64,000 bases of DNA from Fimousia sp045616445 (GCA_045616445.1 JAZLGR010000021.1:26750-90749), one strand, 5' to 3'. Numbered from the stretch's first letter, positions 1-9,196 are shown. Notes: generated from the sequence alone by a model not told the origin. Program-made: numbers and translations.

Positions 1-626
1 CTGCCATCTACCGGAATGTTGGCAAATGCCATTGTGCCGGCACGTTCCACGCGGTAAAAATCTGTTTCGGTATAATTATATTTGGAATCGGACCAGTGAC
101 GAATCGTGGTCGCGTCAAAGGTCATAGTAGCATCTGCGTCGCAGTCAAAGAGCCAGTAAGGTACATAATAACCCTTCAGGTTCTTCAAATAGCTTCTGTC
201 ATGGAAATCCTTTGGCAGAAGTTTCTTGCCCTTGCAGAAGCCTTCTAACATGCTCTTGGCCTTCTCGCTGCCAACAGCAAATGGAATAATCAGATCCGGC
301 TCCACAAAACTTCCCTGTTCCACCGGGTTAATGATGACTACGTTGTCACAATAAGGACACTTGGTACTGATTGTATGATCATCGGCTTCCACTTCGCCGC
401 CGCAGGATGGGCAAATGTATAAGCCATCAGCTTTCTTTTCGGCTACAGGGCCGTCTGTCTCAGGTCCCCAGTTGATATCTGGTTCATCTTCTCTACCTTC
501 GGTTGCATGGTACTGTTCCATGGTTTCGAGTTCATATTCATTTCCACAGCTGTTACAGGATAACTTCTGTGTGTGTGGAGAGAAAATCAATGCGTCACCA
601 CAGCAGGGACACTTGTACTGTATCAT
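1..626 (-). CDS. TFIIB-type zinc-ribbon protein, C-terminus cut by window edge
   Basis: The gene runs off the left edge; about 208 N-terminal codons are present. Four Cys pairs form two zinc ribbons: CPCC near residues 6-9 with CNSC near 24-27, and CPSC near 72 with CPYC near 90. A mixed region ending in aromatic-rich sequence (YYVPYWLFDCDAD) follows. The start is the ATG at 626, with AGAGGGTG about 9 bases upstream. Proteins of this shape are common in Lachnospiraceae and are usually named TFIIB-type zinc ribbon or PriA-like proteins, without proven function. It is divergent from the acetyltransferase-like gene at 771. Confidence 0.7.
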   Translation of the reverse strand, partial: MIQYKCPCCGDALIFSPHTQKLSCNSCGNEYELETMEQYHATEGREDEPDINWGPETDGPVAEKKADGLYICPSCGGEVEADDHTISTKCPYCDNVVIINPVEQGSFVEPDLIIPFAVGSEKAKSMLEGFCKGKKLLPKDFHDRSYLKNLKGYYVPYWLFDCDADATMTFDATTIRHWSDSKYNYTETDFYRVERAGTMAFANIPVDG

Positions 627-770
627 GAGAAATTCACCCTCTTTCGTTTTGTTTATACCATTCTATTTTATCATAAAAACGTCATAAGTATTATGTATTT
701 TGTGGATTTAAATATTAAAAATTGGTAAACTATAACTATTAGAATAATGGTGAGAAGGAGAAGAATTGAT

Positions 771-1418
771 ATGTTTCATGTAATAGATTTAGATAACTGG
801 GTGCGAAAGGAACATTATATGTTTTTTCAAGGCAATGGTAAGATTGCACTGGACTATGCCATCACATCCAGAGTGGATGTGACACATCTCTATGAGGTGC
901 ACAAAGAAAAGGGATATAAGTTTTATCCATTGATTACCTGGTGTATCTTAAAGGCGGTCAATGAGGTGCCTGAATACCGTATGGGACTGAACGAAAAGGA
1001 CGAACTGGGATACTGGGAATATGTGAATGCCAATTATACGGTATTTCATCCGGAGGATGGATCTTATTCTGATCTTTGGACCATGTGGAATGAAGATTTT
1101 GAGATATTCTATAATGATATGATTGCAGATATGAAGTGGGCAGAGGATAAGAGAGGATTAAATATCAAGCTAAATCCACCAGAAAATCTGGTCAACACCT
1201 CCAATGTCCCATGGATGGATTTTACCAGCTATATTCCGATCTTTAAGGGGGATCTTCCGATGAAACGATTCACCCCAAACATTGAATATGGCAAATATGT
1301 GGAGGAGAATGGAAGAAAGACCATGGCGCTTGCTGTCAGAGTTAACCACGGCGTGGCAGATGGTTGGCACACCAGCGAGTTCTATCGCAAACTGCAAATT
1401 ATACTGGATAATTTCTAG
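771..1418 (+). CDS. Chloramphenicol acetyltransferase-like protein (CatA fold)
   Basis: The 215-residue length matches the CAT family (about 210-220). The C-terminal RVNHGVADGWH aligns with the CAT active-site motif HHAVCDGFH, so the catalytic His (about His193) and the structural Asp are kept, while the preceding His is Asn. The family transfers acetyl groups from acetyl-CoA as a trimer. Many Clostridia carry such homologues in no resistance context, so real chloramphenicol resistance is not shown. The start is the ATG at 771, because GAGAAGGAG lies just upstream and overlaps the earlier in-frame ATG at 747. It converges on the symporter gene across a shared terminator. Confidence 0.75.
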   Translation: MFHVIDLDNWVRKEHYMFFQGNGKIALDYAITSRVDVTHLYEVHKEKGYKFYPLITWCILKAVNEVPEYRMGLNEKDELGYWEYVNANYTVFHPEDGSYSDLWTMWNEDFEIFYNDMIADMKWAEDKRGLNIKLNPPENLVNTSNVPWMDFTSYIPIFKGDLPMKRFTPNIEYGKYVEENGRKTMALAVRVNHGVADGWHTSEFYRKLQIILDNF

Positions 1419-1446
1419 CTATTGCAAAATAATTATATGAATTTTT

Positions 1447-1570
1447 ACAGCACTCTCTTTAAGCTGTGCCTTTCTTTTGGCTGAAATTCGAAAAAACATT
1501 CATTTTAAGAAGTACTTACTGTTTTTGAGTCGAAGCCAAAAGAAAGGCACAGCTAAAAAAGAGGTGCTGT
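1447..1570. repeat. Large imperfect inverted repeat of about 124 bp
   Basis: The arms 1462-1482 and 1534-1554 are perfect 21-bp complements (AGCTGTGCC... and ...GGCACAGCT). Outside them, ACAGCACTCTCTTTA pairs imperfectly with the TAAAAAAGAGGTGCTGT end, and inside them TTCGAAAAAAC partly pairs with GTTTTTGAGTCGA. It lies downstream of the acetyltransferase-like gene and includes one side of the shared terminator. It could be an overgrown terminator or a small non-autonomous element; no flanking duplication is obvious. Confidence 0.75.
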
Positions 1571-1589
1571 AAAACAACACCTCTTTTTC
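1555..1589. terminator. Bidirectional intrinsic terminator
   Basis: GAGGTGCTGT and ACAACACCTC form a 10-bp stem with one mismatch and a short A loop. A-rich sequence lies on the left and TTTTT on the right, so it serves both convergent genes (acetyltransferase-like on plus, symporter on minus). Confidence 0.8.
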
Positions 1590-1604
1590 ATGTATTATAT
1601 AATT

Positions 1605-3023
1605 TTATTTCTTTTTCCAGGAAGCAACTTCAGCCTCAACTGTTGGCTGGAATCTCCTTACTTCTGCAACAATGACATTGGAGAGAAGCAGCATGGTAAT
1701 TAAGTTTGGAATTGCCATTAACGCGTTGGCGATATCGGAGAAGTTCCAAACTAAATCGAGGGACTGTGTACAACCAAAGTATACAACGATGGAGAAACCG
1801 ATACGGTAGATGATGTTGTACTTGTGAGAGTTGAATAAGTACTCCCAACCTTTTTCGCCGTGATATTCCCATCCAAGGATTGTGGAGAATGCGAATAAGA
1901 TGATACCGATGGATACAATGTAGGAACCGAATGGTCCAAGAACAGTAGCGAATGCTGCCATTGTAATCTGAATTCCCTGTAATGGAAGTCCATCTGGACC
2001 GCATGTACCAAGTACACCGGAAGCTGCGATTGTTAAACCTGTTAATGTACAGATAACGATTGTATCAAAGAATGTTCCTGTTTCATTGATGTATGCCTGA
2101 CGAACAGGGTCATCAGTTGTAGCAGCTGCAGCTGTGATGGCAGCGGAACCAAGACCTGCTTCGTTGGAGAATACACCACGGGCAACACCGAAACGGATGG
2201 AATTCATAACAGTAACTGTGATGACACCCATGACACCGCCACCGACTGCTTTTGGATTTACAGCCATGGTAAGGATTAAGTATACGCCATGAGGAATATT
2301 AGCAAAGTTACCAATGATAACGATAATTGCACAGATTACATAGAATACTGCCATACCAGGTACTACTACGGAAGAAATTCTAGAAATTGCTGAGATACCA
2401 CCTAATACAATAACTAAAGTTAAGATGGTAAGAACGATACCGATCATGGACTTGGAAACGCCAAATGTCTGCTGAATGGAGTTGGAAATGGAGTTCGCCT
2501 GAGTCATGTTACCAATACCGAAGGAAGCAAGTACAGTAAAGAGCGCAAACATAAATCCTAAGAACTTACCGAGAGATTTGTTCTTTAAGCCGTTCTTCAT
2601 TGTGTACATAGGACCACCGGACATTTCGCCCTGTTCGTTTACTTCACGATACTTGATGGCAAGCATACATTCTGCGAATTTGGAAGTTAAACCAAAGAAT
2701 GCGGATACCCACATCCATACCAAAGCACCAGGACCACCTGCGAACATAGCAGTTGCAACACCTACGATATTACCGGTACCGATGGTTGCAGCAAGGGCAG
2801 TCATTAAAGCGGCAAATGGAGATACGTCTCCGTCACCACGTTTTGTAGTACGTGCTTCTTTACTGAGTACGCTGTGTAATGCGTAATATAAGTTTCTCTG
2901 TGGTAAAAATTTTAATCGAACTGTTAAGTAAATACCTGTTCCTACTAAAAGGATAAGCATAACCGGACCCCATACGAAGTCATCAATAGCAGATACGATT
3001 GCGTTGAGTTGATCCATGTTCAT
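1605..3023 (-). CDS. Sodium:alanine/glycine symporter (AGCS family)
   Basis: This 472-residue integral membrane protein has about 11 hydrophobic segments and AGCS signatures such as AATIGTGNIVGVATA near residue 95 and FSNEAGLGSAAIT near 285. The family imports alanine or glycine with sodium ions. The length is typical (450-500). The start at 3023 has AAGGAG about 10 bases upstream; a second ATG at 3017 is possible. It is a single-gene unit with its own consensus promoter and a leader hairpin. Confidence 0.92.
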   Translation of the reverse strand: MNMDQLNAIVSAIDDFVWGPVMLILLVGTGIYLTVRLKFLPQRNLYYALHSVLSKEARTTKRGDGDVSPFAALMTALAATIGTGNIVGVATAMFAGGPGALVWMWVSAFFGLTSKFAECMLAIKYREVNEQGEMSGGPMYTMKNGLKNKSLGKFLGFMFALFTVLASFGIGNMTQANSISNSIQQTFGVSKSMIGIVLTILTLVIVLGGISAISRISSVVVPGMAVFYVICAIIVIIGNFANIPHGVYLILTMAVNPKAVGGGVMGVITVTVMNSIRFGVARGVFSNEAGLGSAAITAAAATTDDPVRQAYINETGTFFDTIVICTLTGLTIAASGVLGTCGPDGLPLQGIQITMAAFATVLGPFGSYIVSIGIILFAFSTILGWEYHGEKGWEYLFNSHKYNIIYRIGFSIVVYFGCTQSLDLVWNFSDIANALMAIPNLITMLLLSNVIVAEVRRFQPTVEAEVASWKKK

Positions 3024-3072
3024 TTTCTATAGTCTCCTTTATTCTTGATCAGTGACGTGCATAAAACACAAA

Positions 3073-3091
3073 TGTTTGCCTGTGGCAAACA
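3073..3091. promoter_or_regulatory. Perfect hairpin in the symporter leader
   Basis: TGTTTGCC and GGCAAACA form an 8-bp stem with a 3-base loop, beginning about ten bases inside the predicted transcript and upstream of the ribosome site. It may stabilise the mRNA 5' end or act as an operator. Confidence 0.5.
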
Positions 3092-3101
3092 GCACCTGTT
3101 A

Positions 3102-3130
3102 ATTATATAAAGTTTTGTCCGCCCAGTCAA
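3102..3130 (-). promoter_or_regulatory. Sigma-A type promoter of the symporter gene
   Basis: On the minus strand, TTGACT (3130-3125), a 17-base spacer and TATAAT (3107-3102) match 5/6 and 6/6 of the consensus. The start point would be near 3095. Confidence 0.7.
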
Positions 3131-3231
3131 GACAATTAGTTTAATTTTGTATAATTAATTGCATGGGTGTATATAAATTTAAGGATAAAAAATAGAAAAA
3201 AATCAATTATAACAGAAAACAACAGAAAACG

Positions 3232-3274
3232 ACAAAAAAGAACGAGGGCTTCGCAAAATTGCGAAGCCCTCGTT
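3232..3274 (-). terminator. Intrinsic terminator of glpFK
   Basis: AACGAGGGCTTCGC and its exact complement flank a 6-base loop (3241-3274). The minus-strand transcript then reads CTTTTTTG. It lies 41 bases past the glpK stop codon. Confidence 0.9.
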
Positions 3275-3314
3275 ACATTGAGTATATATTATATAGGATA
3301 GATTAATTCGTAAA

Positions 3315-4805
3315 TTATTTAGCCCATCCGAAGGAACACTTAACAGCTTTATTCCATCCAGCAAGTTTTTCCTGACGGAAGGATTCAGCCATATTAGCGT
3401 TGAATACTCTATCGATTTCCCAGTTAGCGATAACGTCTTCTTTGCTTGTCCAGTATCCAACAGCAAGACCTGCTAAGTAAGCAGCACCCATAGCTGTTGT
3501 TTCAACACATTTAGGTCTAGCAACGTCAGCGTTAAGGATGTCAGACTGGAACTGCATTAAGAAGTTGTTAGCGGAAGCGCCACCGTCAACTTTAAGAGCA
3601 CCAAGTTTGATTCCAGAATCAGCTTCCATAGCGTGTAATACATCGTATACCTGATATGCAAGAGATTCAAGTGTAGCACGGATTACATGATATTTGTTAA
3701 CACCACGTGTAATACCAACGATAGTACCACGAGCGTACTGATCCCAATGAGGAGCACCAAGACCTGTGAATGCAGGCACTACGTAACATCCGTTTGTATC
3801 TGGAACTTTAGTAGCCATGTATTCGGAGTCTGGAGAAGAATCTACTAATCTCATTTCATCACGTAACCACTGGATAGAAGCACCAGCGATGAAGATAGAA
3901 CCTTCTAAAGCGTATTCAACTTTTCCATCTAAGCCCCAAGCGATTGTTGTTAATAATCCGTTGTTGGACATAACTGGTTTTTCGCCTGTGTTCATTAATA
4001 AGAATGCACCTGTACCATATGTACATTTAGCTTCACCAGGTGTGAAACATGTCTGTCCGAATAATGCGGACTGCTGGTCACCTGCAGCACCTGCGATAGG
4101 GATTGGAGCACCGAAAATAGATCCATCAGCGTTGCCGTATACGCAGCTACATGGTTTAGCTTCTGGTAACATGGATTTAGGAATGTTAAGTTCTGCAAGA
4201 ATATCTTCATCCCATTCAAGAGTGTTGATATTGAATAACATTGTACGAGCAGCGTTGGAGTAATCTGTTACATGAACTTTACCTTTTGTAAGTTTCCAGA
4301 TTAACCAAGTTTCAACTGTACCGAATAATAAATCGCCAGCTTCAGCTTTTTCTCTTGCTCCAGGAACGTGATCTAAGATCCATTTAACTTTTGTTCCAGA
4401 GAAGTAAGCATCGATTAAAAGACCAGTTTTTTCACGGATTGTGTCTGTTAAGCCTTTTTCTTTTAATGCATCAGCTGTGTCAGATGTTCTACGGCACTGC
4501 CATACGATTGCGTTGTATACAGGAGTTCCTGTAGTTTTATCCCAAACGATAGTTGTTTCACGCTGGTTTGTGATACCGATTGCTGCGATGTCCTGAGGAC
4601 CAACGCCTAATTTAGTCATAGCGCCTTTTGCTACTTCATACTGTGTAGACCAGATTTCTTCTGGATCATGTTCTACCCAACCAGCTTCTGGATAAATCTG
4701 TGTAAATTCTTTCTGATCAACGGAGCAGATTTCACCTTTTTCGTTGAATAAGATACATCTGTTACTTGTTGTTCCAGCATCTAATGCCATTACGTATTTT
4801 GCCAC
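3315..4805 (-). CDS. glpK: Glycerol kinase
   Basis: ATP-dependent phosphorylation of glycerol to sn-glycerol 3-phosphate in the cytoplasm. The 496 residues match the family (about 500). The N-terminal DAGTTSNRC phosphate-binding loop, the AGDQQSALFGQ segment and VDGGASANNFLMQ of the FGGY C-domain are visible. I chose the GTG start at 4805: AAAGGAG lies 6 bases upstream, and the protein then begins (M)AKYVMALDAGTT as in the family. The longer in-frame Met at 4838 has no such site and would fall inside a leader hairpin. It follows glpF and closes the operon. The segment that carries the regulatory YHFYG histidine in other Gram-positive GlpKs reads SIFG here. Confidence 0.96.
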   Translation of the reverse strand: MAKYVMALDAGTTSNRCILFNEKGEICSVDQKEFTQIYPEAGWVEHDPEEIWSTQYEVAKGAMTKLGVGPQDIAAIGITNQRETTIVWDKTTGTPVYNAIVWQCRRTSDTADALKEKGLTDTIREKTGLLIDAYFSGTKVKWILDHVPGAREKAEAGDLLFGTVETWLIWKLTKGKVHVTDYSNAARTMLFNINTLEWDEDILAELNIPKSMLPEAKPCSCVYGNADGSIFGAPIPIAGAAGDQQSALFGQTCFTPGEAKCTYGTGAFLLMNTGEKPVMSNNGLLTTIAWGLDGKVEYALEGSIFIAGASIQWLRDEMRLVDSSPDSEYMATKVPDTNGCYVVPAFTGLGAPHWDQYARGTIVGITRGVNKYHVIRATLESLAYQVYDVLHAMEADSGIKLGALKVDGGASANNFLMQFQSDILNADVARPKCVETTAMGAAYLAGLAVGYWTSKEDVIANWEIDRVFNANMAESFRQEKLAGWNKAVKCSFGWAK

Positions 4806-4827
4806 GATAATTCTCCTTTCGTGATGC

Positions 4828-4863
4828 CACATCGTCACGTAAACCCGACCTTGTGACGATGTG
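4828..4863. promoter_or_regulatory. Perfect inverted repeat in the glpF-glpK spacer
   Basis: CACATCGTCAC (4828-4838) and GTGACGATGTG (4853-4863) are exact complements around a 14-base loop, 11 bases upstream of the glpK Shine-Dalgarno. No T-run follows on the minus strand, so it is not a terminator. It may be an operator, an mRNA processing or stability element, or a translational control hairpin. Confidence 0.7.
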
Positions 4864-4986
4864 ACGTTCCAATAAGTTCATTTAAAAAAATTAATACTAG
4901 CTAATTCTTTAAATAGTTAACCCTCAAATATATAATTCCGTAATTTTTTTGTTTAAATATTAAATATAATCAAATAGTTTTTGCTT

Positions 4987-5697
4987 TTACCATGGAATAG
5001 CATTGAATAAGAATGCAGCTACTAAACCACCGATGATAGGCCCAATAATAGGAACGATAGCATAACCGAAGTCAGAATCGCCTTTACCTTCGATTGGTAA
5101 TACAGCATGAGCTAAACGAGGACCAAAGTCACGAGCTGGGTTGATCGCATAACCTGTTAATCCACCTAAGGACATACCGATGGATACAATTAAACCGAAT
5201 ACGTATAAGTTTCCGATACCGCCTGCAGCGTCAACATTACCAAATCCTAAGATGGCGAATACGAGTACGAATGTACCTGTTGCTTCGGCTAAGATGTTAA
5301 TAGGTAAGTTACGAATGGAAGGTCCTGTACAGAACACACCACGCATACCAGCTGGGTTATCCTTGGAAGCTTTGAAGTGGTCTAAGAATAAGATGTAGAG
5401 GAAGATACCACCACAGAAAGCACCAGCAACCTGAGCTACGATATAACCAGGTACCATTGCCCAGCTAAATCTTCCGATAGCTGCTAAAGCGATTGTTAAA
5501 GCTGGGTTGAAGGATGCGCCAGAAGCTGCTCCGAAGATACAAGCTGGAATAAGTACAGCAAGACCCCATGCAAATGTGATCTGGACGGATCCACCACCCT
5601 GCATTCCGGATTTGTTAAGGGATACGTTACAGCAAACGCCATCACCAAGTAAGATAAGCATAAAAGTTCCTAAAAATTCTGCAAGATAAGGTAACAT
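4987..5697 (-). CDS. glpF: Glycerol facilitator (aquaglyceroporin)
   Basis: A membrane channel of the MIP family that lets glycerol diffuse in. The 236 residues have six hydrophobic helices and both pore-forming NPA motifs: SFNPALT in the first half and INPARDFGPR in the second. The Asp after NPAR (NPARD) is the feature that separates glycerol facilitators from water-only channels. The start is ATG 5697, with GGAAAGGAGAG upstream; the Met at 5715 is ruled out by the position of that site. It is first in the glpF-glpK operon. Confidence 0.95.
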   Translation of the reverse strand: MLPYLAEFLGTFMLILLGDGVCCNVSLNKSGMQGGGSVQITFAWGLAVLIPACIFGAASGASFNPALTIALAAIGRFSWAMVPGYIVAQVAGAFCGGIFLYILFLDHFKASKDNPAGMRGVFCTGPSIRNLPINILAEATGTFVLVFAILGFGNVDAAGGIGNLYVFGLIVSIGMSLGGLTGYAINPARDFGPRLAHAVLPIEGKGDSDFGYAIVPIIGPIIGGLVAAFLFNAIPW

Positions 5698-6130
5698 AAT
5701 AACTCTCCTTTCCAATATTTAGTTTTTTGTTACAATTTGTTCCTTATGTCCAAATACGTACCTGAATATCGCTTCATGTTTCAAATAGGTAGATAATCTG
5801 TCTTTTTTCTTTTTATGTTCGTTCTAATGACAGTTAGGGGGATTCCGCCTATAAGAAAAATGAATCTGATATACATGAAATGATTTGGATTTCCAATACT
5901 TCTTCAGTATAACATCAATTATGCATTATGTCTATAAAAGTCTTGAAATTAACAAACAAAATAGTCATAATAGACAAATAACTATAAAAGTGATAGGTAT
6001 TATTGCACAAAAAACACAATGTAATTCAAAATTAAACTATAAAAAATAACAAAGCTTTATAAAACGACAAAAAACTACGAAAGAAGAAATGAGTTGCTGT
6101 TTAGATTCCCTGACGGGGAAAATGAGCAAT
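5698..6130. other. Intergenic region: glpF promoter and about 200-base leader
   Basis: No gene is visible. It contains the predicted glpF promoter near 5906-5934 and an untranslated leader of about 200 bases. The leader has A/T-rich sequence and a possible weak CTGTC/GACAG pairing. I see no clear antiterminator target or riboswitch. Confidence 0.5.
5906..5934 (-). promoter_or_regulatory. Probable glpFK promoter
   Basis: On the minus strand, TAGACA (5934-5929), a 17-base spacer and TATACT (5911-5906) each match 5/6 of the consensus. The start would be near 5899, leaving a long leader. Confidence 0.55.
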
Positions 6131-6162
6131 AAAAAAACCTGTCGAAAATTCGACAGGTTTTT
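6131..6162 (-). terminator. Intrinsic terminator
   Basis: ACCTGTCGA and TCGACAGGT pair around a 4-base loop. The minus strand continues with seven T. It sits 5 bases after the stop of the gene at 6167. Confidence 0.88.
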
Positions 6163-6166
6163 ACGT

Positions 6167-6784
6167 CTAGCGACGTTTTTTTCTTTTCTTTGAAGTATTC
6201 TTTTTCTTGGAACCAGCCTGTTTTTTCTTTGTGGATGGGTTCAATGCTTTGTTCTTTGTCTGACCTTTGCTTGCGGTCTGCATGGACTTCACATTCTTAC
6301 CATTCTTCATGTCAGGACGTTCGTAGTCATTATTTAAAGAGTTACTTGCTTTGTTGCCCATTCTCTGTAAGAAGCTTTTCTTTTCAGGTTCTGGTGGTGC
6401 TACGTTACGAGTATTCTTGATACCCATGATATAGATACCACTGATCTGTGCTTTGATTTCTGCTTTTACTGGGATTTCATCATAAATCTGTTCATCACAT
6501 AATAAAGATACGATCTGAGGTCCGATTTTAGCTTTTACAACTGCTGCTTTCATACGCTGGTTACGCTTTGGAATCTGTTCCATAACTGCTTTTGGGAAAC
6601 CAGCATCCTTCATAGCCATACGCTTTTTATCGATGACAAGCATGGAAACAACCTGCATGTTGTCAAGAAGCTGCTGACGCGCATCCTGCTGTTTCTGCTG
6701 CTGTTTATCGCCGTATCTGTAAAGGAAAAAGATCAGTACACCAACAGCAATGAGGACGATCAGTGCAATTAACCAAGGATTCAT
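6167..6784 (-). CDS. Membrane-anchored protein with polybasic tail, unknown function
   Basis: 205 residues. One N-terminal membrane helix (about residues 4-22) is followed by a short Q/K-rich coil, a conserved-looking core (about 40-125), and a very basic, low-complexity C-terminal tail of Lys, Arg, Ser and Asn ending KKRKKRR. The tail may bind RNA, DNA or anionic lipid; this is inference. Proteins of this shape occur in Lachnospiraceae, but I do not recognise a named family. It has its own terminator and is monocistronic. Confidence 0.7.
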   Translation of the reverse strand: MNPWLIALIVLIAVGVLIFFLYRYGDKQQQKQQDARQQLLDNMQVVSMLVIDKKRMAMKDAGFPKAVMEQIPKRNQRMKAAVVKAKIGPQIVSLLCDEQIYDEIPVKAEIKAQISGIYIMGIKNTRNVAPPEPEKKSFLQRMGNKASNSLNNDYERPDMKNGKNVKSMQTASKGQTKNKALNPSTKKKQAGSKKKNTSKKRKKRR

Positions 6785-6886
6785 AATTGTGTTCCTCCTA
6801 CAATACTTATAATAGTAATTATTTACTTGTTTTTATAACATCAAATAACAGTATATCATTAAAGTGATGAGATGAAAACAAAAATT

Positions 6887-7609
6887 TTATAATTCTTTGT
6901 TTGTATCAATGATCCACTGACGGATGGAAGCACCAACGCGCTTTCTCTCTGTTCTTGGAAGAGAACAGATGTCAATTGGTTCACCAAATGTGATATGCAC
7001 TGTTGCAGGATAAAGACGGAATTTGTGATGATTTTCCATCATATCTGCAGTTCCTTTGATGGCAACCGGAACAACTAAGGATTTTGCATTGACTGCAATA
7101 CGAAGGCTTGCTTCTTTAAATTCAAGGGGTTCATCGCCCTGGCCTCTTGTTCCTTCCGGGAAGATGGCAACGGAGAAGCCCTTCTTTACACTCTCAGCTG
7201 CTGCTTTGATCACTTCCATACCCTGACGAACGTCATCACGGTCAAGAAATTCAGAGTTTAAGAATTTCGCATAGCGGTTCATCAATGGCACCTTCTCAAG
7301 GTCATCCTTGGCAATGAATCCGCAGCCGTGTGGTGTATTGGCGTAGAGAACCGGGATGTCACAGAAACTGCTGTGGTTTGCCACGAAAAGTACACCCTGA
7401 TCAGTTGGTACATTCTCTTTGCCGTGTACGATGATTTCAGAACCAGACATAGCCAGTGCACGGGAGAATAATTTCATGATTTTCGCAGCTGCAATATCGT
7501 GTCGTTCTTTCTCTCTTCCTTCTCGATCCATCTTTGGAAAACGAAAATAGTTTGGTGCTTCTTTTAATAAGAAGATGATGAAAGAGAGCATAACTGGAAT
7601 AATTCTCAT
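6887..7609 (-). CDS. plsC: 1-acyl-sn-glycerol-3-phosphate acyltransferase
   Basis: It acylates lysophosphatidate to phosphatidate at the membrane in phospholipid synthesis. The 240 residues carry the acyltransferase motif I NHSSFCD (NHx4D; catalytic His and Asp) near residue 80 and motif III FPEGTRG near 150. An N-terminal hydrophobic segment can anchor it. It begins 7 bases after malQ, so the two are probably cotranscribed, although their functions are not obviously linked. Confidence 0.9.
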   Translation of the reverse strand: MRIIPVMLSFIIFLLKEAPNYFRFPKMDREGREKERHDIAAAKIMKLFSRALAMSGSEIIVHGKENVPTDQGVLFVANHSSFCDIPVLYANTPHGCGFIAKDDLEKVPLMNRYAKFLNSEFLDRDDVRQGMEVIKAAAESVKKGFSVAIFPEGTRGQGDEPLEFKEASLRIAVNAKSLVVPVAIKGTADMMENHHKFRLYPATVHITFGEPIDICSLPRTERKRVGASIRQWIIDTNKEL

Positions 7610-7616
7610 ATTCTAC

Positions 7617-9131
7617 CTACCTTCCGTAAATTTCGGACATTTCACGAAGTCCCTTCACAAGTCCTTCATGGAACTGTTCTTTGTAGTAACGATATGCCCA
7701 GTTTCCATCCGGAACACCAGGAATATTCATACGACGGTTGGAGCCATCTTCAAAAATGTCCTGAATTGGGATGATCGCCATACGGGATACGGAAGATAAT
7801 GCGCAGCGGATCATGTCCCAGCTGATATGACTGCCGTCAGTGCTTAAGTAGCGGCGGATCTTATCTTTGGACTGTTCTGTTGCACTGTGATACCAGCCAG
7901 AGCTTGTATCGTTATCATGAGTACCTGTATAGCAGATACTGTTTCTTGGGTAATTATAAGGAAGAAAATCGTTGTCGTTGATATTTTCAAAAGCGAACTG
8001 TAAGATCTTCATTCCTGGAAGATTGAATTCATCGCGAAGTGCGTGAACAGAAGGAGTGATATCACCAAGGTCCTCTGCAATGATTGGAAGGTCATCGCCT
8101 AACTGTTCCATCATGACTTTGAAGAAGTCAGATTTTGGACCTGGCATCCATTTGCCTTCTAATGCAGTTTCTGCATCTGCAGGCACTTCCCAGTATTCGT
8201 CCAATCCGCGGAAATGGTCGATGCGGACGTAATCGTACTTCACAAGCTGTGCTTTGATACGGCTCATCCACCATGCGTAGTTTTCTTTCTTGTGGGCGGT
8301 CCACTTATAAACCGGATTGCCCCATAACTGGCCGGTTGCACTAAAATAATCTGGTGGAACTCCGGCAATTCCAGTTGGGTGTCCGTCTTTGTCTAACTTG
8401 AATAATTTTTTATTAGCCCAAACGTCTGCACTGTTGTCAGCTGCGAAGATTGGGATGTCGCCAATGATGCTGATGCCCTGTTCGTTGGCATAAGCCTTTA
8501 ATGCTTTCCACTGGCGGAAGAACATAAACTGGATAAAGGACTGATATTTGATCTCTCTCTGAACGGTTTCTAACTTTTTGTATGCTTTTTTTGCTGTTTT
8601 GTTGCCCTTTCTGATGGCTGGTTCCCAGTCATACCAAGGCTGATCATCATGTTCCTTCATGATTGCCATGAATAAGGCATAGTCATCTAACCATTCTTTT
8701 TCTTCCTTGCAGAATTCCTCGTATTCCACTACCAGTGGATCATCTTCGGAAAGTGCAAGAAATGCATCTAAAGCTTTTTCCAGTAACGGTCTTTTATATT
8801 CTTTTACTTTTGCAAATTCCACGTGTCCATAAGATAAACGAGGGATTGCATCTAAGTCTTCCTGTGTGAGAAGTCCTGATTCCTTTAATAAATCCGGGCT
8901 GATAACAAGTGGCTGACCTGCGAAGCTGGAAAATGACTGATATGGTGAATTACTTCCGTTAACCGGTCCTAATGGAAGTACCTGCCACAGCTTCTGGCCG
9001 CTTGCCTTTAACATATCCACGAATTCATAGGCTTCCGGTCCCAAATCTCCGATTCCATATGGCCCTGGAAGGGAAGTTGGATGGAGCAGAAGGCCAGACA
9101 TACGAGGATATACTTTCTTTGTGTTTGGCAT
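7617..9131 (-). CDS. malQ: 4-alpha-glucanotransferase (amylomaltase, GH77)
   Basis: It transfers alpha-1,4-glucan segments between maltodextrins, releasing glucose, in the cytoplasm. The 504 residues match GH77. Catalytic blocks are visible: VRIDHFRGL (nucleophile Asp), IIAEDLG (acid/base Glu) and TGTHDNDT (transition-state Asp). The start is ATG 9131, with CGGAGG 6 bases upstream; the Met at 9152 is too far upstream. No other maltose genes are adjacent. Confidence 0.95.
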   Translation of the reverse strand: MPNTKKVYPRMSGLLLHPTSLPGPYGIGDLGPEAYEFVDMLKASGQKLWQVLPLGPVNGSNSPYQSFSSFAGQPLVISPDLLKESGLLTQEDLDAIPRLSYGHVEFAKVKEYKRPLLEKALDAFLALSEDDPLVVEYEEFCKEEKEWLDDYALFMAIMKEHDDQPWYDWEPAIRKGNKTAKKAYKKLETVQREIKYQSFIQFMFFRQWKALKAYANEQGISIIGDIPIFAADNSADVWANKKLFKLDKDGHPTGIAGVPPDYFSATGQLWGNPVYKWTAHKKENYAWWMSRIKAQLVKYDYVRIDHFRGLDEYWEVPADAETALEGKWMPGPKSDFFKVMMEQLGDDLPIIAEDLGDITPSVHALRDEFNLPGMKILQFAFENINDNDFLPYNYPRNSICYTGTHDNDTSSGWYHSATEQSKDKIRRYLSTDGSHISWDMIRCALSSVSRMAIIPIQDIFEDGSNRRMNIPGVPDGNWAYRYYKEQFHEGLVKGLREMSEIYGR

Positions 9132-9196
9132 TTGATTGTCCTCCGATAACATAATTGAGTCAAAAAAGACTCTGATTTAGCAATTTATTTTAACAT

